A DNA stretch of 64,000 nucleotides. Origin: Desarmillaria ectypa. Lineage: Eukaryota > Basidiomycota > Agaricomycetes > Agaricales > Physalacriaceae. Location: positions 620,001 through 684,000 of the forward strand of contig JAUDYN010000002.1 in NCBI GenBank assembly GCA_030407005.1, written 5' to 3'. Positions 44,253 to 54,424 of the stretch are shown here, one piece after another; position 1 is the stretch's first letter, and each line of letters begins with the position of its first letter. A program made the translations under genes and the position numbers. Under the pieces are notes generated by a model that was not told where the DNA came from, searched no databases, and saw nothing but the letters and a program-made list of their open reading frames with translations.

Positions 44253-46259
44253 ATGTCAGGCGGTGGTACTCCCTTTATTCCACCTCTGGTCACCCCCCAG
44301 AGTTCGCCTAATACCGCGGGTCAGCCTTCGCTTCAGCCTTCATCTGCTCCTCAAATGCAGGGTACACCCTATACCCCATGGCAAGGGGGCCAATTACCCA
44401 ATGGCGGTTACCCTATTTTCCCAAACTCTCCATACGCCCCAGCACCAGCGTTTATTCCCCAGTTTACACCAAGTCAAAACATGTACCCCCAGCTCGCGAC
44501 GCCCCAGCCCAACGTCCTTGCTAACGGCCTTTCCCAAGACTGGTCGGGCTACCCAAATCTGACAACCTCACCGCAAGAAAACAACAGTTCTTGGGGTAGC
44601 TCCAGTTCTGCACCAAGTGCGCCGCTTCCTCAAACGGGCGGGACACCTTATCCATCAGCACCACATCCACAGCTAGCAAATGCATCATCATGGGGTGCCC
44701 CACCGCCTGCTGTTGTGCCTGGCGCCTGGTCTCCCCCTGGCGCCTATCCCGGAGCCGCCTCTTGGGATCAGCAGCCGAGGATGGGTCAGATGTATACCCC
44801 TGGTGGTATTGGTTTGGGTGGACAGCTCCCTGGTATGCATCCTATGTTTACGCCAGGTGGTTCTGGGATCCCAGGACAGCTTCCCCCGATGAATAGCCCC
44901 ATGGGCGGTATGGGCGGTATGGGCGGTGGGGGATTACCACCTATGATGACTCCGGGTGGTGCAGGTATGGGTGGGCTGTTACCTGGAATGGGCGGGATAG
45001 GCCAGTTGACCCCCGCTTTTGCTGGGCTTAACCTTGGTGGTATGGGTGGTGGAATGGGTGGTGGTGGTATGAGTGGAATGGGTGGAATGGGCGGTATGGG
45101 ACTTGATAACGGTATGCAGGCGCAACAGATGCAGGCACAAATGAATCGACAGATGCAGCTTATGCAGATGGGACCAATGCAGGCTGCTCCTCTGGCACCC
45201 CAGATCCCTCTGGGACGGGCAGGCGAACATGTCGGTGACCGTGTCAATCGCTGGACGGCCGGCGATCATTGTAGGTCTTCTAGTTTTTCCACGACCACGT
45301 AAAAGATCTTCATTCTTTCTCTTCCAGACGGGCCAGTCCTTCAACCATTCCTCATCCATAAGCTAGGCGCTAAACCTGAGCTCAACCCACTTCTTCAGCC
45401 TCCTCCAGACGATCTAGGCCGGGAATACCTAAAATGGGACATGCTCCATTCTCCCAATACCTGCCAGAGCTCGAAAGATTCCGGCAACGTCTCCTGGAGT
45501 TCAGGACGGGGCGAACCAGCGACCTTCCCGCGAGTGACCACCATCGTACTCTATATCGAGCGACAGCTAGCCTCTATCCAGATAAATGCAGCCAACAAGG
45601 ACATTGGGGTAACCTGCGGAGATGTCATTGATGGTATCGCGCATTTCATGCGAAGAATCGTCACGAAAGACGAAGTGGACACATTCAGCCCAGCCGACAA
45701 GAAGACGGCCGTGACCGCGTACCGACGGCATCGCTCTACGGCGCCGGGGATGCCTGGGGGCGCACTACCGAGGGAGATGATCCGTATGGATCTATTAGGC
45801 CCTTGCTCAGTGTTTGGTGGTATACAGAAGAACGACGGTCTCATTCAGAGACGATGTAACTCTGATTTCCCCTGTGCATTTGAGCTGCTGTGTATACAGA
45901 TGCCGATGACTCAATCTGAGATCAAGGATCTGCAGGCGAGGCAGAGGGCGGCGGATGATGAGCGGAGGCGTGCGAGGGAAGAGGCGGAAGTGCAGAGGAG
46001 AGAGGCGGACATACAGAGGAGAGAGGCAGACATACAGAGGAGAGAAGCGCAAGTGACGAGGCAAAGGGAGCTGACAGTGGAGGATACACATTCATCGCTG
46101 GGCAGACCGAGCAGGTCGGCGAGCAGATCTGGGTCGACAGCGGCGTCGAGCAGAACATCGTCTGCGACACGGACGGCGACTACGTCAGTATCACGTTCTT
46201 CGAGTCGGCGAACGCCTGCAGTGACTATTCAAACGATCAGTGACGATGACGATCAGTAA
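44253..46259 (+). CDS. Large Pro/Gly/Met-rich protein with a DUF6699-like domain
   Basis: Unknown function. The ATG at 44253 (MSGGGTPFIPPLVTPQSS) opens a low-complexity half of about 340 residues: Pro/Gln/Ser-rich, then repeats of GMGG and Met/Gln. After VNRWTAGDH an intron (about 45271-45327) leads to YGPVLQPFLIHKLGAKP, the DUF6699-like domain with GEPATFPRVTTI and GVTCGDVIDGIAHFMRR. A charged coiled coil with three RREADIQ-type units (about 45990-46050) and a Ser/Arg-rich tail end at DDDDQ, 46259. The domain start (YGPVL) and the EPATFPRV block match the upstream neighbour. The N-terminal half resembles proteins that form condensates, which is inference only. An Arg/Ser-rich tail may bind nucleic acid. 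Confidence 0.78.
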
Positions 46260-46446
46260 ATTGGTTTTTGGTTTACCCCTCTTTTTTCTTGCTTCCTTTT
46301 CTCTCTTCCATTCAACTCGCAATTAATAATATCCTGCACGCATTCAATTCCCTTTTCCATCAGTATGTGTAGAACAGCGTATCCTCACATGTACAATTGT
46401 ACTTGCTATTTTTCGACTAATCCTTATGACTGATAACGACTGAAAG

Positions 46447-47797
46447 TCAACGCAGAACCCGTTCATCTGGGCCTTGGAACTGCCATCCTCCTGGCTCAAG
46501 TCTTCGTCGGGCCCTCTTAAACGTCTTGGCATGTTTCTGGCATAGATCCTTCACATGCCTCTCATCAAGCAGCCTCAGAATCCGCCCGTTCTCAGGATCT
46601 AACCGCAAAAGAAACTTGTCGTACGTCCGGCTATCCGCCTGGAGCTCCTTGCACCGTATGCCGAAAACTCTGATGGAGGACGGCAGCCGGAAGGCCGTGA
46701 GACCAGCTAGCTCCTCGAACCAGTGCCAAGTGTCAAACCATATCATGAAATTGACGACCCTGGGACAACTCGTACCTATGGTACGAAGGACCCCGCAAAA
46801 GAAATCCTGGGGAGTTGAAGTCTTTGAGAATCGGATCATGACTGTCGTCAGGGTAGATCCGTGTATCTGAATGAAGGACGAGAATTGTCGCTCGGCTCTT
46901 ATCATGGTATAGAATATGACAGTCTGGAGCAAAGGAAAAGTGCTCGGGTTAGGGGGGATGGCCACAGGTATACTTTTGAAATACAGATCATCAATGGCGA
47001 CAGTGGTGAGGGAGGCGGCTAGATGGAGGCAGGATACCCCAGGGGTGAGCAGGTAGTACATGTCTCCTTCGTTGCGGAAGGAGCGCAGTTTCGGGAATGA
47101 TGAAAAGACGCGATGGAGATCGTTGTGAGGAACGTAGAATGAAGATTGCGGGGTGACTTCGAGGACCTCAAGAGACGGGCAGGTGAGGCAAAGTGCATCA
47201 AGAAGGGGACCGGGAAGGGCAGTGCCATCGCGTCCCTGATTATACCTGTAGACCGGACGATTCGAGTTATTTAGGGTGATTTTGATGAAGGAGAGATTGG
47301 GCAGGCATGTGATGATGTCACCTAGATCTGTGATGGTCTTATTTATGTCGCTGGTTCTGAGGCATATGTCGAGACGTTTAGTGTAACAGCCAAGATGAGG
47401 GATAGTACTGCTGCTTTCAGCATTGTCTCGCGACCGCATTAGTGTGTTGTGAAGAGAATGAATAGATGTAGCCTTTACAATGGTGATGTGCTCATATAGA
47501 TTTTTTAACGCAAATACGCTCCAAATTTTGCAGACTCGGACGAGTTTTGGTCTTGATAGCTGTGTATGTTGTATTAGTGATAATCGATATCTGCAAAGAG
47601 AGGCTACCCACGAGAGATTTTCTTGTCTCTTGAATCTGCAACTTGGAGGGTGGATGGGTGAATGCCAAAGCCAAGCAGTCAGGATCGTATGCTCCCGGCA
47701 CTTGAGTGACCAAGTCAAAGATGAGCGCCCAGATTTCTGGGGGAAGCTCCACACTTTTTGGTTTAGTATTTCTCGTCAGGTGTAGCTTGGCTGACAT
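46447..47797 (-). CDS. F-box protein
   Basis: A probable substrate receptor for SCF ubiquitin ligase, of the large, fast-evolving F-box set of mushrooms. The ATG at 47797 (MSAKLHLTRNTKPKSVEL) leads to the F-box: LPPEIWALIFDLVTQV, a loop, then, after an intron near 47565-47610, LSRPKLVRVCKIWSVFALKNLYEHI. The rest (about 380 residues in one exon) has irregular leucine-rich units such as CLPNLSFIKITLNN, CPSLEVLEVTPQS and FPKLRSFRNEGD, then a C-terminal part ending at the stop at 46447. The frame of the long exon is clean. Substrate unknown. Confidence 0.8.
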
Positions 47798-48217
47798 TTG
47801 AGCAAACTAGAAAACTAGATTGATTGGTCACCTCGGCTGATACAACTTGGGTAAATAAGCGTAAACTAATCTACTGAAACAAGCCATGTCCAAGTAACAT
47901 ATGGTGGTGCAAGATGAGCGTTTGAAACAAGTCGGGCCGAATTTCCCGACTCGGTACATCCCGCAAGGTTTCCTTGCTTTGCTAATATTACCATCTGGGG
48001 TTGCGAAGCGACAGTCGAATTCACATGCAGGGATCACAGAACCTTTCCAATTACAGCCTTTAACAGCATCCGACATTCGCATACTATTGGCCCCATCTGG
48101 AATCGTCAAGGCAACTCGTGGGTGGATGATGCAGAGAATCCGCTCTTTCATTTGTGCTATATGTGACGGGCCAATCCCCTTGCCACCACCTTTCTTCCCG
48201 CTCATCCTCCCGGTACC
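47798..48217. other. Gap with overlapping frames on both strands
   Basis: A minus-strand frame 47828-48205 (125 residues, starts MSGKKGGGKGIGPSHIAQMK) overlaps a plus-strand frame 47901-48221. Neither resembles a family I know. The minus frame has the better start, but its ATG is only 13 bp from the next gene's ATG. Confidence 0.25.
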
Positions 48218-49099
48218 ATGACTCTGAGGTCCCCTTCACATCTACGTAGCCATGAATCTACTGTACTACGGGCATCTGTCTTTGATGTCTTCGTTCAGCT
48301 GGGAGCGCTGGAACGGAATAGTCCGGTAGCCGAATGGATGTTTAGTGATCCAGAAGGCGAAGGGAGCGGTGCACGTCCTGGTGGGGTCAGGTTTGCGGAA
48401 TCAAATACAGGCAGCAAGTTCAGGGAGCGGTTCGACTGTGACTGCAGCTTTGGAGACTCGGATAATAGGGCTGCTCGCAAGGAGCGCCTTGCCCGCTCGT
48501 CGTCCAAAGCATCCCGCTTCCTTGCTCGGATGCGGTCCAGGTCAACCAAGCCTAAACGGACTCAAATTCCAGAGGTTAACCTTACTTCCCTTTCACTTGA
48601 ACCTCCGGAACGAAAGCACACCAATCTTCGTGCAAAGGCTGAACAGGATGCGACCACCCCTCCCGTTCCACAGCTCACCAGAGCAAAGAGCGTCAGCTCG
48701 CCGCCACAGACTCAGAGGCCACCCAGACAGTCGTTCTTCCGGTCTAAGGCCCAGCCATATGGTCCATCGGATGAAGTAGCATCCGTAAGCGAGAACTGGG
48801 AAGAAATATCCCCGTTATCCACACCGACTCCGTCGGAGGCCAACACGAGTGTTGAAAACACATTCCTGTACAGACTGCCAGAGAACACTGTCGTTTTCCC
48901 CACTTCTGACGACAACCATGCCCCCCTTTTTCGTTCGTTTTCCGAGGCAGTTCACTCTGCCAGGCGCTTACACATCTTTCCCGCTCGGCGGACACAGTCC
49001 AAGCCAGAGCCACTTCCCAGTCGCATCAATTCAGTTTCCTTTGATACTCCGGTAGCTAGTGCTTTGTCTGCTCCCAAGACACAGTCTTTTCGTAGGTAA
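48218..49099 (+). CDS. Disordered Arg/Ser-rich protein, unknown
   Basis: Not recognised. A single exon of 293 residues from the ATG at 48218 (MTLRSPSHLRSHESTVLRAS). A short structured-looking start (VFDVFVQLGALERNSPVAEW) precedes a long disordered part with basic stretches (RAARKERLARSSSKASRFL, RSRSTKPKRTQIP), many Ser/Pro, and possible phosphosites (SPLSTPTPS). The basic block could be a nuclear signal. No membrane helix or cysteine motif. The long open frame and even codon use support a gene; the opposite-strand frames are shadows. Function cannot be inferred. Confidence 0.6.
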   Translation: MTLRSPSHLRSHESTVLRASVFDVFVQLGALERNSPVAEWMFSDPEGEGSGARPGGVRFAESNTGSKFRERFDCDCSFGDSDNRAARKERLARSSSKASRFLARMRSRSTKPKRTQIPEVNLTSLSLEPPERKHTNLRAKAEQDATTPPVPQLTRAKSVSSPPQTQRPPRQSFFRSKAQPYGPSDEVASVSENWEEISPLSTPTPSEANTSVENTFLYRLPENTVVFPTSDDNHAPLFRSFSEAVHSARRLHIFPARRTQSKPEPLPSRINSVSFDTPVASALSAPKTQSFRR

Positions 49100-50445
49100 T
49101 GTTTTTAAATTGGACGGACACCATTTTTCGTAATTGTGCGGGTTTCGGCTTTGAATGGTTTAGGGTTTTATATGTTTACCGTTTACCTATGTGACATTAT
49201 AATATAGTTATTATACGTACTTACATTCATTTGGAACACTCATATTTCTGGTATCTTAGAATTGGAGGCGATGGTAGCCCGGCTATAAAGCTCCTCATTG
49301 GTCTTTCTGCTGCGCATCAACTGCGCATTAGATGGAATCACACTGCCCGTTTTAATTATAGTCCACGCAGTTTTTTCAGTATGAAAGTCAAATTAACAGC
49401 AACCTTTGTACGAATATTTAGTTTACATTGTTCGGTCTCAGTTAGCATTCATTCATCAACGGAATTTGAGATACATAGACCTTCAGCGCGGGTATGCAAT
49501 AAAAAGGCCAAGAAATTTCCTACGAGTTTTACCACTCGCTTGAATTTCGTTTCGTACAGCGTCCTGGATACTCCTGCTGCGTCGCTAGCGCTATAACCGG
49601 TTTCAACAGTGATTCTTAAGCCTTTGGGTGACATCAGCAATGACATGATGTCTTCACGCGACGAATGTCTTAGTCATCGCATTCCCGATTTCTTCCGAAG
49701 AATGCGGTCCTGCTGACATAATATCATGATGGTGAGGCATTCTACGGCTTTTGTGCGGCTTTTGATGCTACTGTGACTGTGTGCGACATCTCCAGTGTCC
49801 ATGACATAATATTATGATACTCGTAGGCAGCGTCACTGCGCTGCTTCTCCATGGCTGTTCACTCACCGTCAACGAATCCACACATAATGTTCCTCTGGCC
49901 TTCTTGGGGTAAACAGAACTCTTTAGCTGCTATTCTTGCTAAACTTGCCCAAGAATTAACCTGAAGTACTGTTAAGTATGCTATGACGTTGACGATGATT
50001 TTCCTGTCACTTGCATCAGACACGCTATGAGTGAGATTTTTGAGCATCTACATGTGTATTAATTTCTCTGTGTTGATCATAATCTCCGCACACGACGTGG
50101 AAGCTTATGCTTTAGTTAGCCAAAGTACAAATATACGTTAAGAATAAAAGGAGACTTGAGGACGAGGGAATCAGCAACCCGACAACTGGCACTATTGGAT
50201 CTTTATGCACAGACCCCACGAGTATAAGAGGCTGCATACGAACAAAATTCTAATTCTGGAACTCTGCATAGCGAACATATAAAAGAGGTCAGGACCATGA
50301 ACGCACTGAATCATCAAGGCATCGGGCATAGAACTTCAGCCTTTAACTTCGGTAGTGCGAGTCTCGAAAATATTAATGTCCAACTACTATAACCAACATA
50401 AAAGTGTAAACGGAAAGTCAGGAATTGCACAATCCTCCTACAAAA
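49100..50445. other. AT-rich gap of 1.3 kb
   Basis: No supported gene. A 16-bp motif GACATAATAT(C/T)ATGAT occurs at about 49714 and again at about 49803. The right part probably holds the histone deacetylase 3' UTR. Confidence 0.35.
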
Positions 50446-52334
50446 TCACTCCTCGTCCACATCCATTGGATCTGCACTAGGTTTCTCCGGTTCTCTCTCA
50501 TCATCCTTTTCCCTCTCAACAGTCCTCGAACTCTTCACTCTACCTCGACCTCTACGCCCGCCCCTACCTCTTCGAGGAGTAACGACTTCTTCACTGGAAT
50601 CATCGTCATCTCTACCCGCACCAGAGGGCCTTCCACCTCGGGACCTACGACCCCCGCGTCCTCGGCGTCCTCCTCGTCCTCGACGACCACTCACGGGTTT
50701 ATATTTAGACACCGGGGGGACATGATCAACGTCAATCTCCCCATCATAGAATTCGTTACGAGCAATCGTTCGGTCCTCCCGTCGCTCCCCCGCCTTTGCG
50801 GTACCACGCTCTTCGTCTTTCTCTTCCTGCGTACGTTCCTCATCTGCTAGAAGCCCTTGGAGGTTCGGGGGTATCTCCTGCATCTCAACGCTCGGCGCAC
50901 CTTGCAGGTACCGAAGCTTGTTCTTTATACTGATCGTGACGCGCTGCAGTGAGGCAGGTGTGTTTTGATTATCGACTTTCCCAGTAAGTGGTGGATGGAG
51001 CTTCCAATGGGAGTCGGCGAAGAAGGAGTCGTAGACGGTACGCGGTAATTCATTGGGTATTGACGCACCCACGAGGACAGAAGTCTCGTAAGTCCAACAG
51101 CGGCTGACATTCTTAATCGTGTATCCACCTCCCCCGACCACCATTAATGGGACATTGAATTTTCGTACGAAGTTGACGCATTCGCCGTGTGCTGCGATAG
51201 ATAAGTTGAATGCGCCGAGTCGATCACAACCTAGAGAGTCTGCGCCGCATTGGAGGACGATTGCTGATGGGCTGAATGCGTGGACTGTATCACCGATTAC
51301 CGTCTTGAAAACGGTGAGGTACATCTCGTCATCGATACCGTCCAGTAATGGTACATTGAGACAGAAGTGTTTTCCCAGTCCGCTGCCGTTATCGTCCAAT
51401 TTTCCAGTCCCTGGGAAGAAATCCCCAGTGTACTTATGGAAGGACACAGTCATGACTCTATTGGAGTTATAAAAAGCGAACTCCACACCATCTCCGTGAT
51501 GGATATCGATGTCAATATATAGAACTCGAGGATGGTATCTGCACGAAGATGAATAGAGTTCCGTGTGAATTTCCAGTCATGCGCACCTTAGGAGTTCTAG
51601 AATTCCCAAAACGATATCATTCGTGTAGCAAAATCCGCTGGCTTCCCCCCGCTTCGCGTGGTGAAGTCCACCAGCCCAATTGATAGCAATGTCGGTGGTA
51701 CCAGCGCAGAGCTTTCTAGCAGCTGCGAGCGAGCCCCCGGATGACATACGACAGAAATCATACATGTCCGAGAAAACGGGGCAGTCTTCTCCACAGTTGA
51801 AGTTGTCCAGCATTTGTTTCATTTCTCCCTGGTTTTGTGGTGTAACTCTGCGTTGAAAACAATTAGATATGTTTCCCGTTCCATCGTACGCATAATACTG
51901 ACTTGGCTAGAAAATCAAGGTAATCTGCGTCATGATAGACTTCGAGCTCTTCTCGTGTGGCCCACCGAACATCATATATGTGATGTAGTTGTTTGTCAAG
52001 TCCGTAACCCAGCACTAAAGCATTCGTTAGCGTGAGTCTATGTGGCTTCATAGGATGCCGTTCCTAAAAATACATCAACAGTTAACTAATACCTCCTTTA
52101 CCATCTTCAAAACTTACGCCGTAGTGTTGGGCACCGATATCTCTGGGAAAATAATATGAGACAATCGGCCGGGAATGAGGCTACAGAAACGTAAGTGACA
52201 CTTCCGAAGTGCAAATACGAATTTATTTCTCCTACATTTACTCTTTCAGTGATGGATGCCGCCGTCCCGTGAATACCACGGTCTTGAAAATATGGCGTCG
52301 AGGAGAAGGTCTTGGACTGGGATGCTCGAACCAT
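50446..52334 (-). CDS. HOS2: Class I histone deacetylase (Hos2/Rpd3 type)
   Basis: A zinc-dependent lysine deacetylase of chromatin complexes such as Set3C. The ATG at 52334 ([16 protein letters not shown]) starts an N-terminal extension; an intron leads to [17 protein letters not shown], then [20 protein letters not shown]. The active site is complete: [16 protein letters not shown] with the His pair, [16 protein letters not shown] with the zinc Asp and His, the second zinc Asp in [14 protein letters not shown], and [16 protein letters not shown] with the Tyr. [11 protein letters not shown] fits the Hos2 branch better than Rpd3. The C-terminal tail of about 120 residues is unusual: repeated RGRGG blocks and acidic Ser stretches, ending MDVDEE at 50446. 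Five or six short introns. Confidence 0.92.
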
Positions 52335-52767
52335 CTCCCAGGATTGAATAACAGTAGGGATATCACAGAAAGCCACTTGATATGACGCTAAATTGGTGCT
52401 TAAAGGTAAGTTCTCGGATGATGTGAGTGCATCAGAAGACAAACCGTTTGAAAAAGTGTTAGGCTCAGACTATAAGCTCTGAGAGGCCAAGAAAATCGTC
52501 AATGCCTGCAAGGGTGATGGAGATATCGCCAATTAAGAGGGTTCCTGTAAAAATAGTGCTACAAATTCTAATACAGATAACGAAGGAGAACCAGTTAGTG
52601 GACGAGTTATTTACATGCAAAGCTCTGAAGATTAAGTTTCGACCTTGATCAGCCACCGTGTTACAAAGAGAGACAAATAATTCCCTTTTCGGGGAAGCCA
52701 TGGCCTTGCGGCCCTTGCCGAACATGTCTGGTACCATCTTTGCCGTCGTACAGTGACCTGGGAGCGG
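52335..52767. promoter_or_regulatory. Divergent intergenic region
   Basis: 433 bp between the deacetylase start and the PER1 start. It contains the small minus-strand frame listed separately. Confidence 0.35.
52465..52737 (-). CDS. Possible small protein, about 90 residues
   Basis: Not recognised. The ATG at 52737 (MVPDMFGKGRKAMASPKREL) runs open through FVSLCNTVADQGRNLIF to a tidy C-terminus, TLLIGDISITLAGIDDFLGLSELIV, with a stop at 52465. The two ends look like real protein; the middle (VNNSSTNWFSFVICI) looks like intron, with GTAAAT at its start and a TATTAG acceptor, but the join shifts frame, so I leave it unspliced. The start is 31 bp from the divergent PER1 start. It could be one small gene between two firm ones. 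Confidence 0.4.
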   Translation of the reverse strand: MVPDMFGKGRKAMASPKRELFVSLCNTVADQGRNLIFRALHVNNSSTNWFSFVICIRICSTIFTGTLLIGDISITLAGIDDFLGLSELIV

Positions 52768-53841
52768 ATGAAGCTCGTAACTTTTCTTCCTCTGCTGGCC
52801 GCGTTTCCAGTGCAGGTTATTGCATCATGGGGAGACAGATCCAAAGACTTTCAATACTGCCTTCGTCGTTGTGAAACAGCGGAATGTGCCGCCCAGGAGT
52901 CTGCATCTCTACCACTTAGCCTTCGTCTAATGCGCTGGACATGCTCAGATAACTGCAAATATCACTGTATGCACGAAATAACAGCACGTGATATTGCGCT
53001 GGGAACAGAAGTGAAGCAGTACTACGGGAAGTGGCCGTTCTGGCGTCTTGGGGGTGTGCAGGAGCCGGCTTCGGTAGCGTTCTCGTTGCTCAATTTTTGG
53101 GCGCACGTAAAAGGGGCCTCTAGGCTGCGCAGGGAGATATCTGGTGAACATCCTATGCGGATATACTATCTTTTCTGGGCATTTGCCAGCATGAACACGT
53201 GGATCTGGTCGTCGGTATTTCATACTCGAGGTTGGTTCGCTACTTGTTGGTCCCAGCCCTTCCCTCATCTGGCCTTGACTTTAGATACGCCGTTGACAGA
53301 AAAATTGGATTATTTTTCTGCTGCACTCACGATATTGTTTGCCCTCTATTTCTGTGTAATTCGCTTGTTCCACCTGTATACAAAACCACGGTCTCGCCTC
53401 ATCCTGTCCAATGATCTTCCTAGAAGCTGGTCATGGATACTATGGACATCAATGTGTATCGTTGTCTTTGTATGCCATGTCACGTACCTCACGCTCCTTC
53501 CCCGGTTCGACTACGTTTACAACATCATCTTCAATTCGGTCGTGGGGATGACACACAACCTTCTCTGGCTCGTATACTCCCTTCCCAGTTCGATATCCTT
53601 GATACGGAGATTTCCCTCGCGTCCGAAGACATATAGACCTCCATTTGTTAGTCGTGCTGCAATACTGGTGTTATTCACCACAGCCGCAACTGGACTCGAG
53701 CTCTTTGATTTTCCTCCTTGGGGCCGAATAATCGATGCACATTCATTATGGCACTTATCTACAGCGCTTATAGCTCCCTTCTGGTATCAGTTTCTGGTCG
53801 ACGACTCACGAGATGAGAGTTGGCGGGAACATAGAGCCTAA
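52768..53841 (+). CDS. PER1: PER1/PGAP3 GPI-lipid remodelling protein
   Basis: An ER membrane protein that removes the unsaturated sn-2 acyl chain from GPI anchors so that anchored proteins can be sorted. The ATG at 52768 gives a signal peptide (MKLVTFLPLLAAFPVQVIAS), then the Cys-rich lumenal part with YCLRRCETAEC, LMRWTCSDNCKYHCMHEIT. The Per1 core follows: YGKWPFWRLGGVQEPASVAF, MNTWIWSSVFHTR, PLTEKLDYFSAALTILF, and the late IDAHSLWHLST before the last helix. About seven membrane helices. A 54-nt intron (53231-53284) falls inside SVFHTR-DTPLTEK; it has no stop and keeps frame, so plain ORF reading adds 18 foreign residues. The stop is at 53841. Intact. Confidence 0.92.
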   Translation: MKLVTFLPLLAAFPVQVIASWGDRSKDFQYCLRRCETAECAAQESASLPLSLRLMRWTCSDNCKYHCMHEITARDIALGTEVKQYYGKWPFWRLGGVQEPASVAFSLLNFWAHVKGASRLRREISGEHPMRIYYLFWAFASMNTWIWSSVFHTRGWFATCWSQPFPHLALTLDTPLTEKLDYFSAALTILFALYFCVIRLFHLYTKPRSRLILSNDLPRSWSWILWTSMCIVVFVCHVTYLTLLPRFDYVYNIIFNSVVGMTHNLLWLVYSLPSSISLIRRFPSRPKTYRPPFVSRAAILVLFTTAATGLELFDFPPWGRIIDAHSLWHLSTALIAPFWYQFLVDDSRDESWREHRA

Positions 53842-54424
53842 TTACAGTTTCCGTGTGGGAGTTTCTACTCCGTGAGCGCACAGTAATCATTTTTTGTGGC
53901 TCTTTATTGACGACTGCGAGTTGCAGTGTCTTTCGTGACGTATAACCTGGAAAAACTACCGTATCACCTTCACAAACATTCACATAATGCTATCCATTTG
54001 CTGAAAATCTGACCAAATGAGGACCGTGGCAAATCACCGGATCAGTTTACTGCCGCCGTCTTATCCTCGGATCTTCCAAGATCACATGCGACAGAATGTG
54101 TCGACCTCACTGTTGACTATGCATATGTGTGCAGCGTCCTTATTGGCTCAACGACCTCAAAGAAGCTGTGCCAAGGACCGAAGGGAAATAACTCTCGGAT
54201 AAAAGGAGACCAAACTCGACGCGCGTATCATACGCCAATAGTCAAAGCTTCCCAGTTAGCGGTCACTCCCTCATCGTTGTGCCGTACTACGCTGAAATAT
54301 TTCTCCGTAGCTGCTGGCTACACCTTAGTGTATAACACCTGATATTAGGACATACCCGCCCCGGACCGTCGGCTATAATAACGTATAAAAGCTTGAGCTT
54401 TCTTGACGGCTTTGCTCAAATACG
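53842..54424. promoter_or_regulatory. Intergenic with TATA box of GH12 gene
   Basis: 583 bp, no gene. A TATAAAA box at about 54384-54390 lies about 35 bp before the GH12 ATG. Confidence 0.45.
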
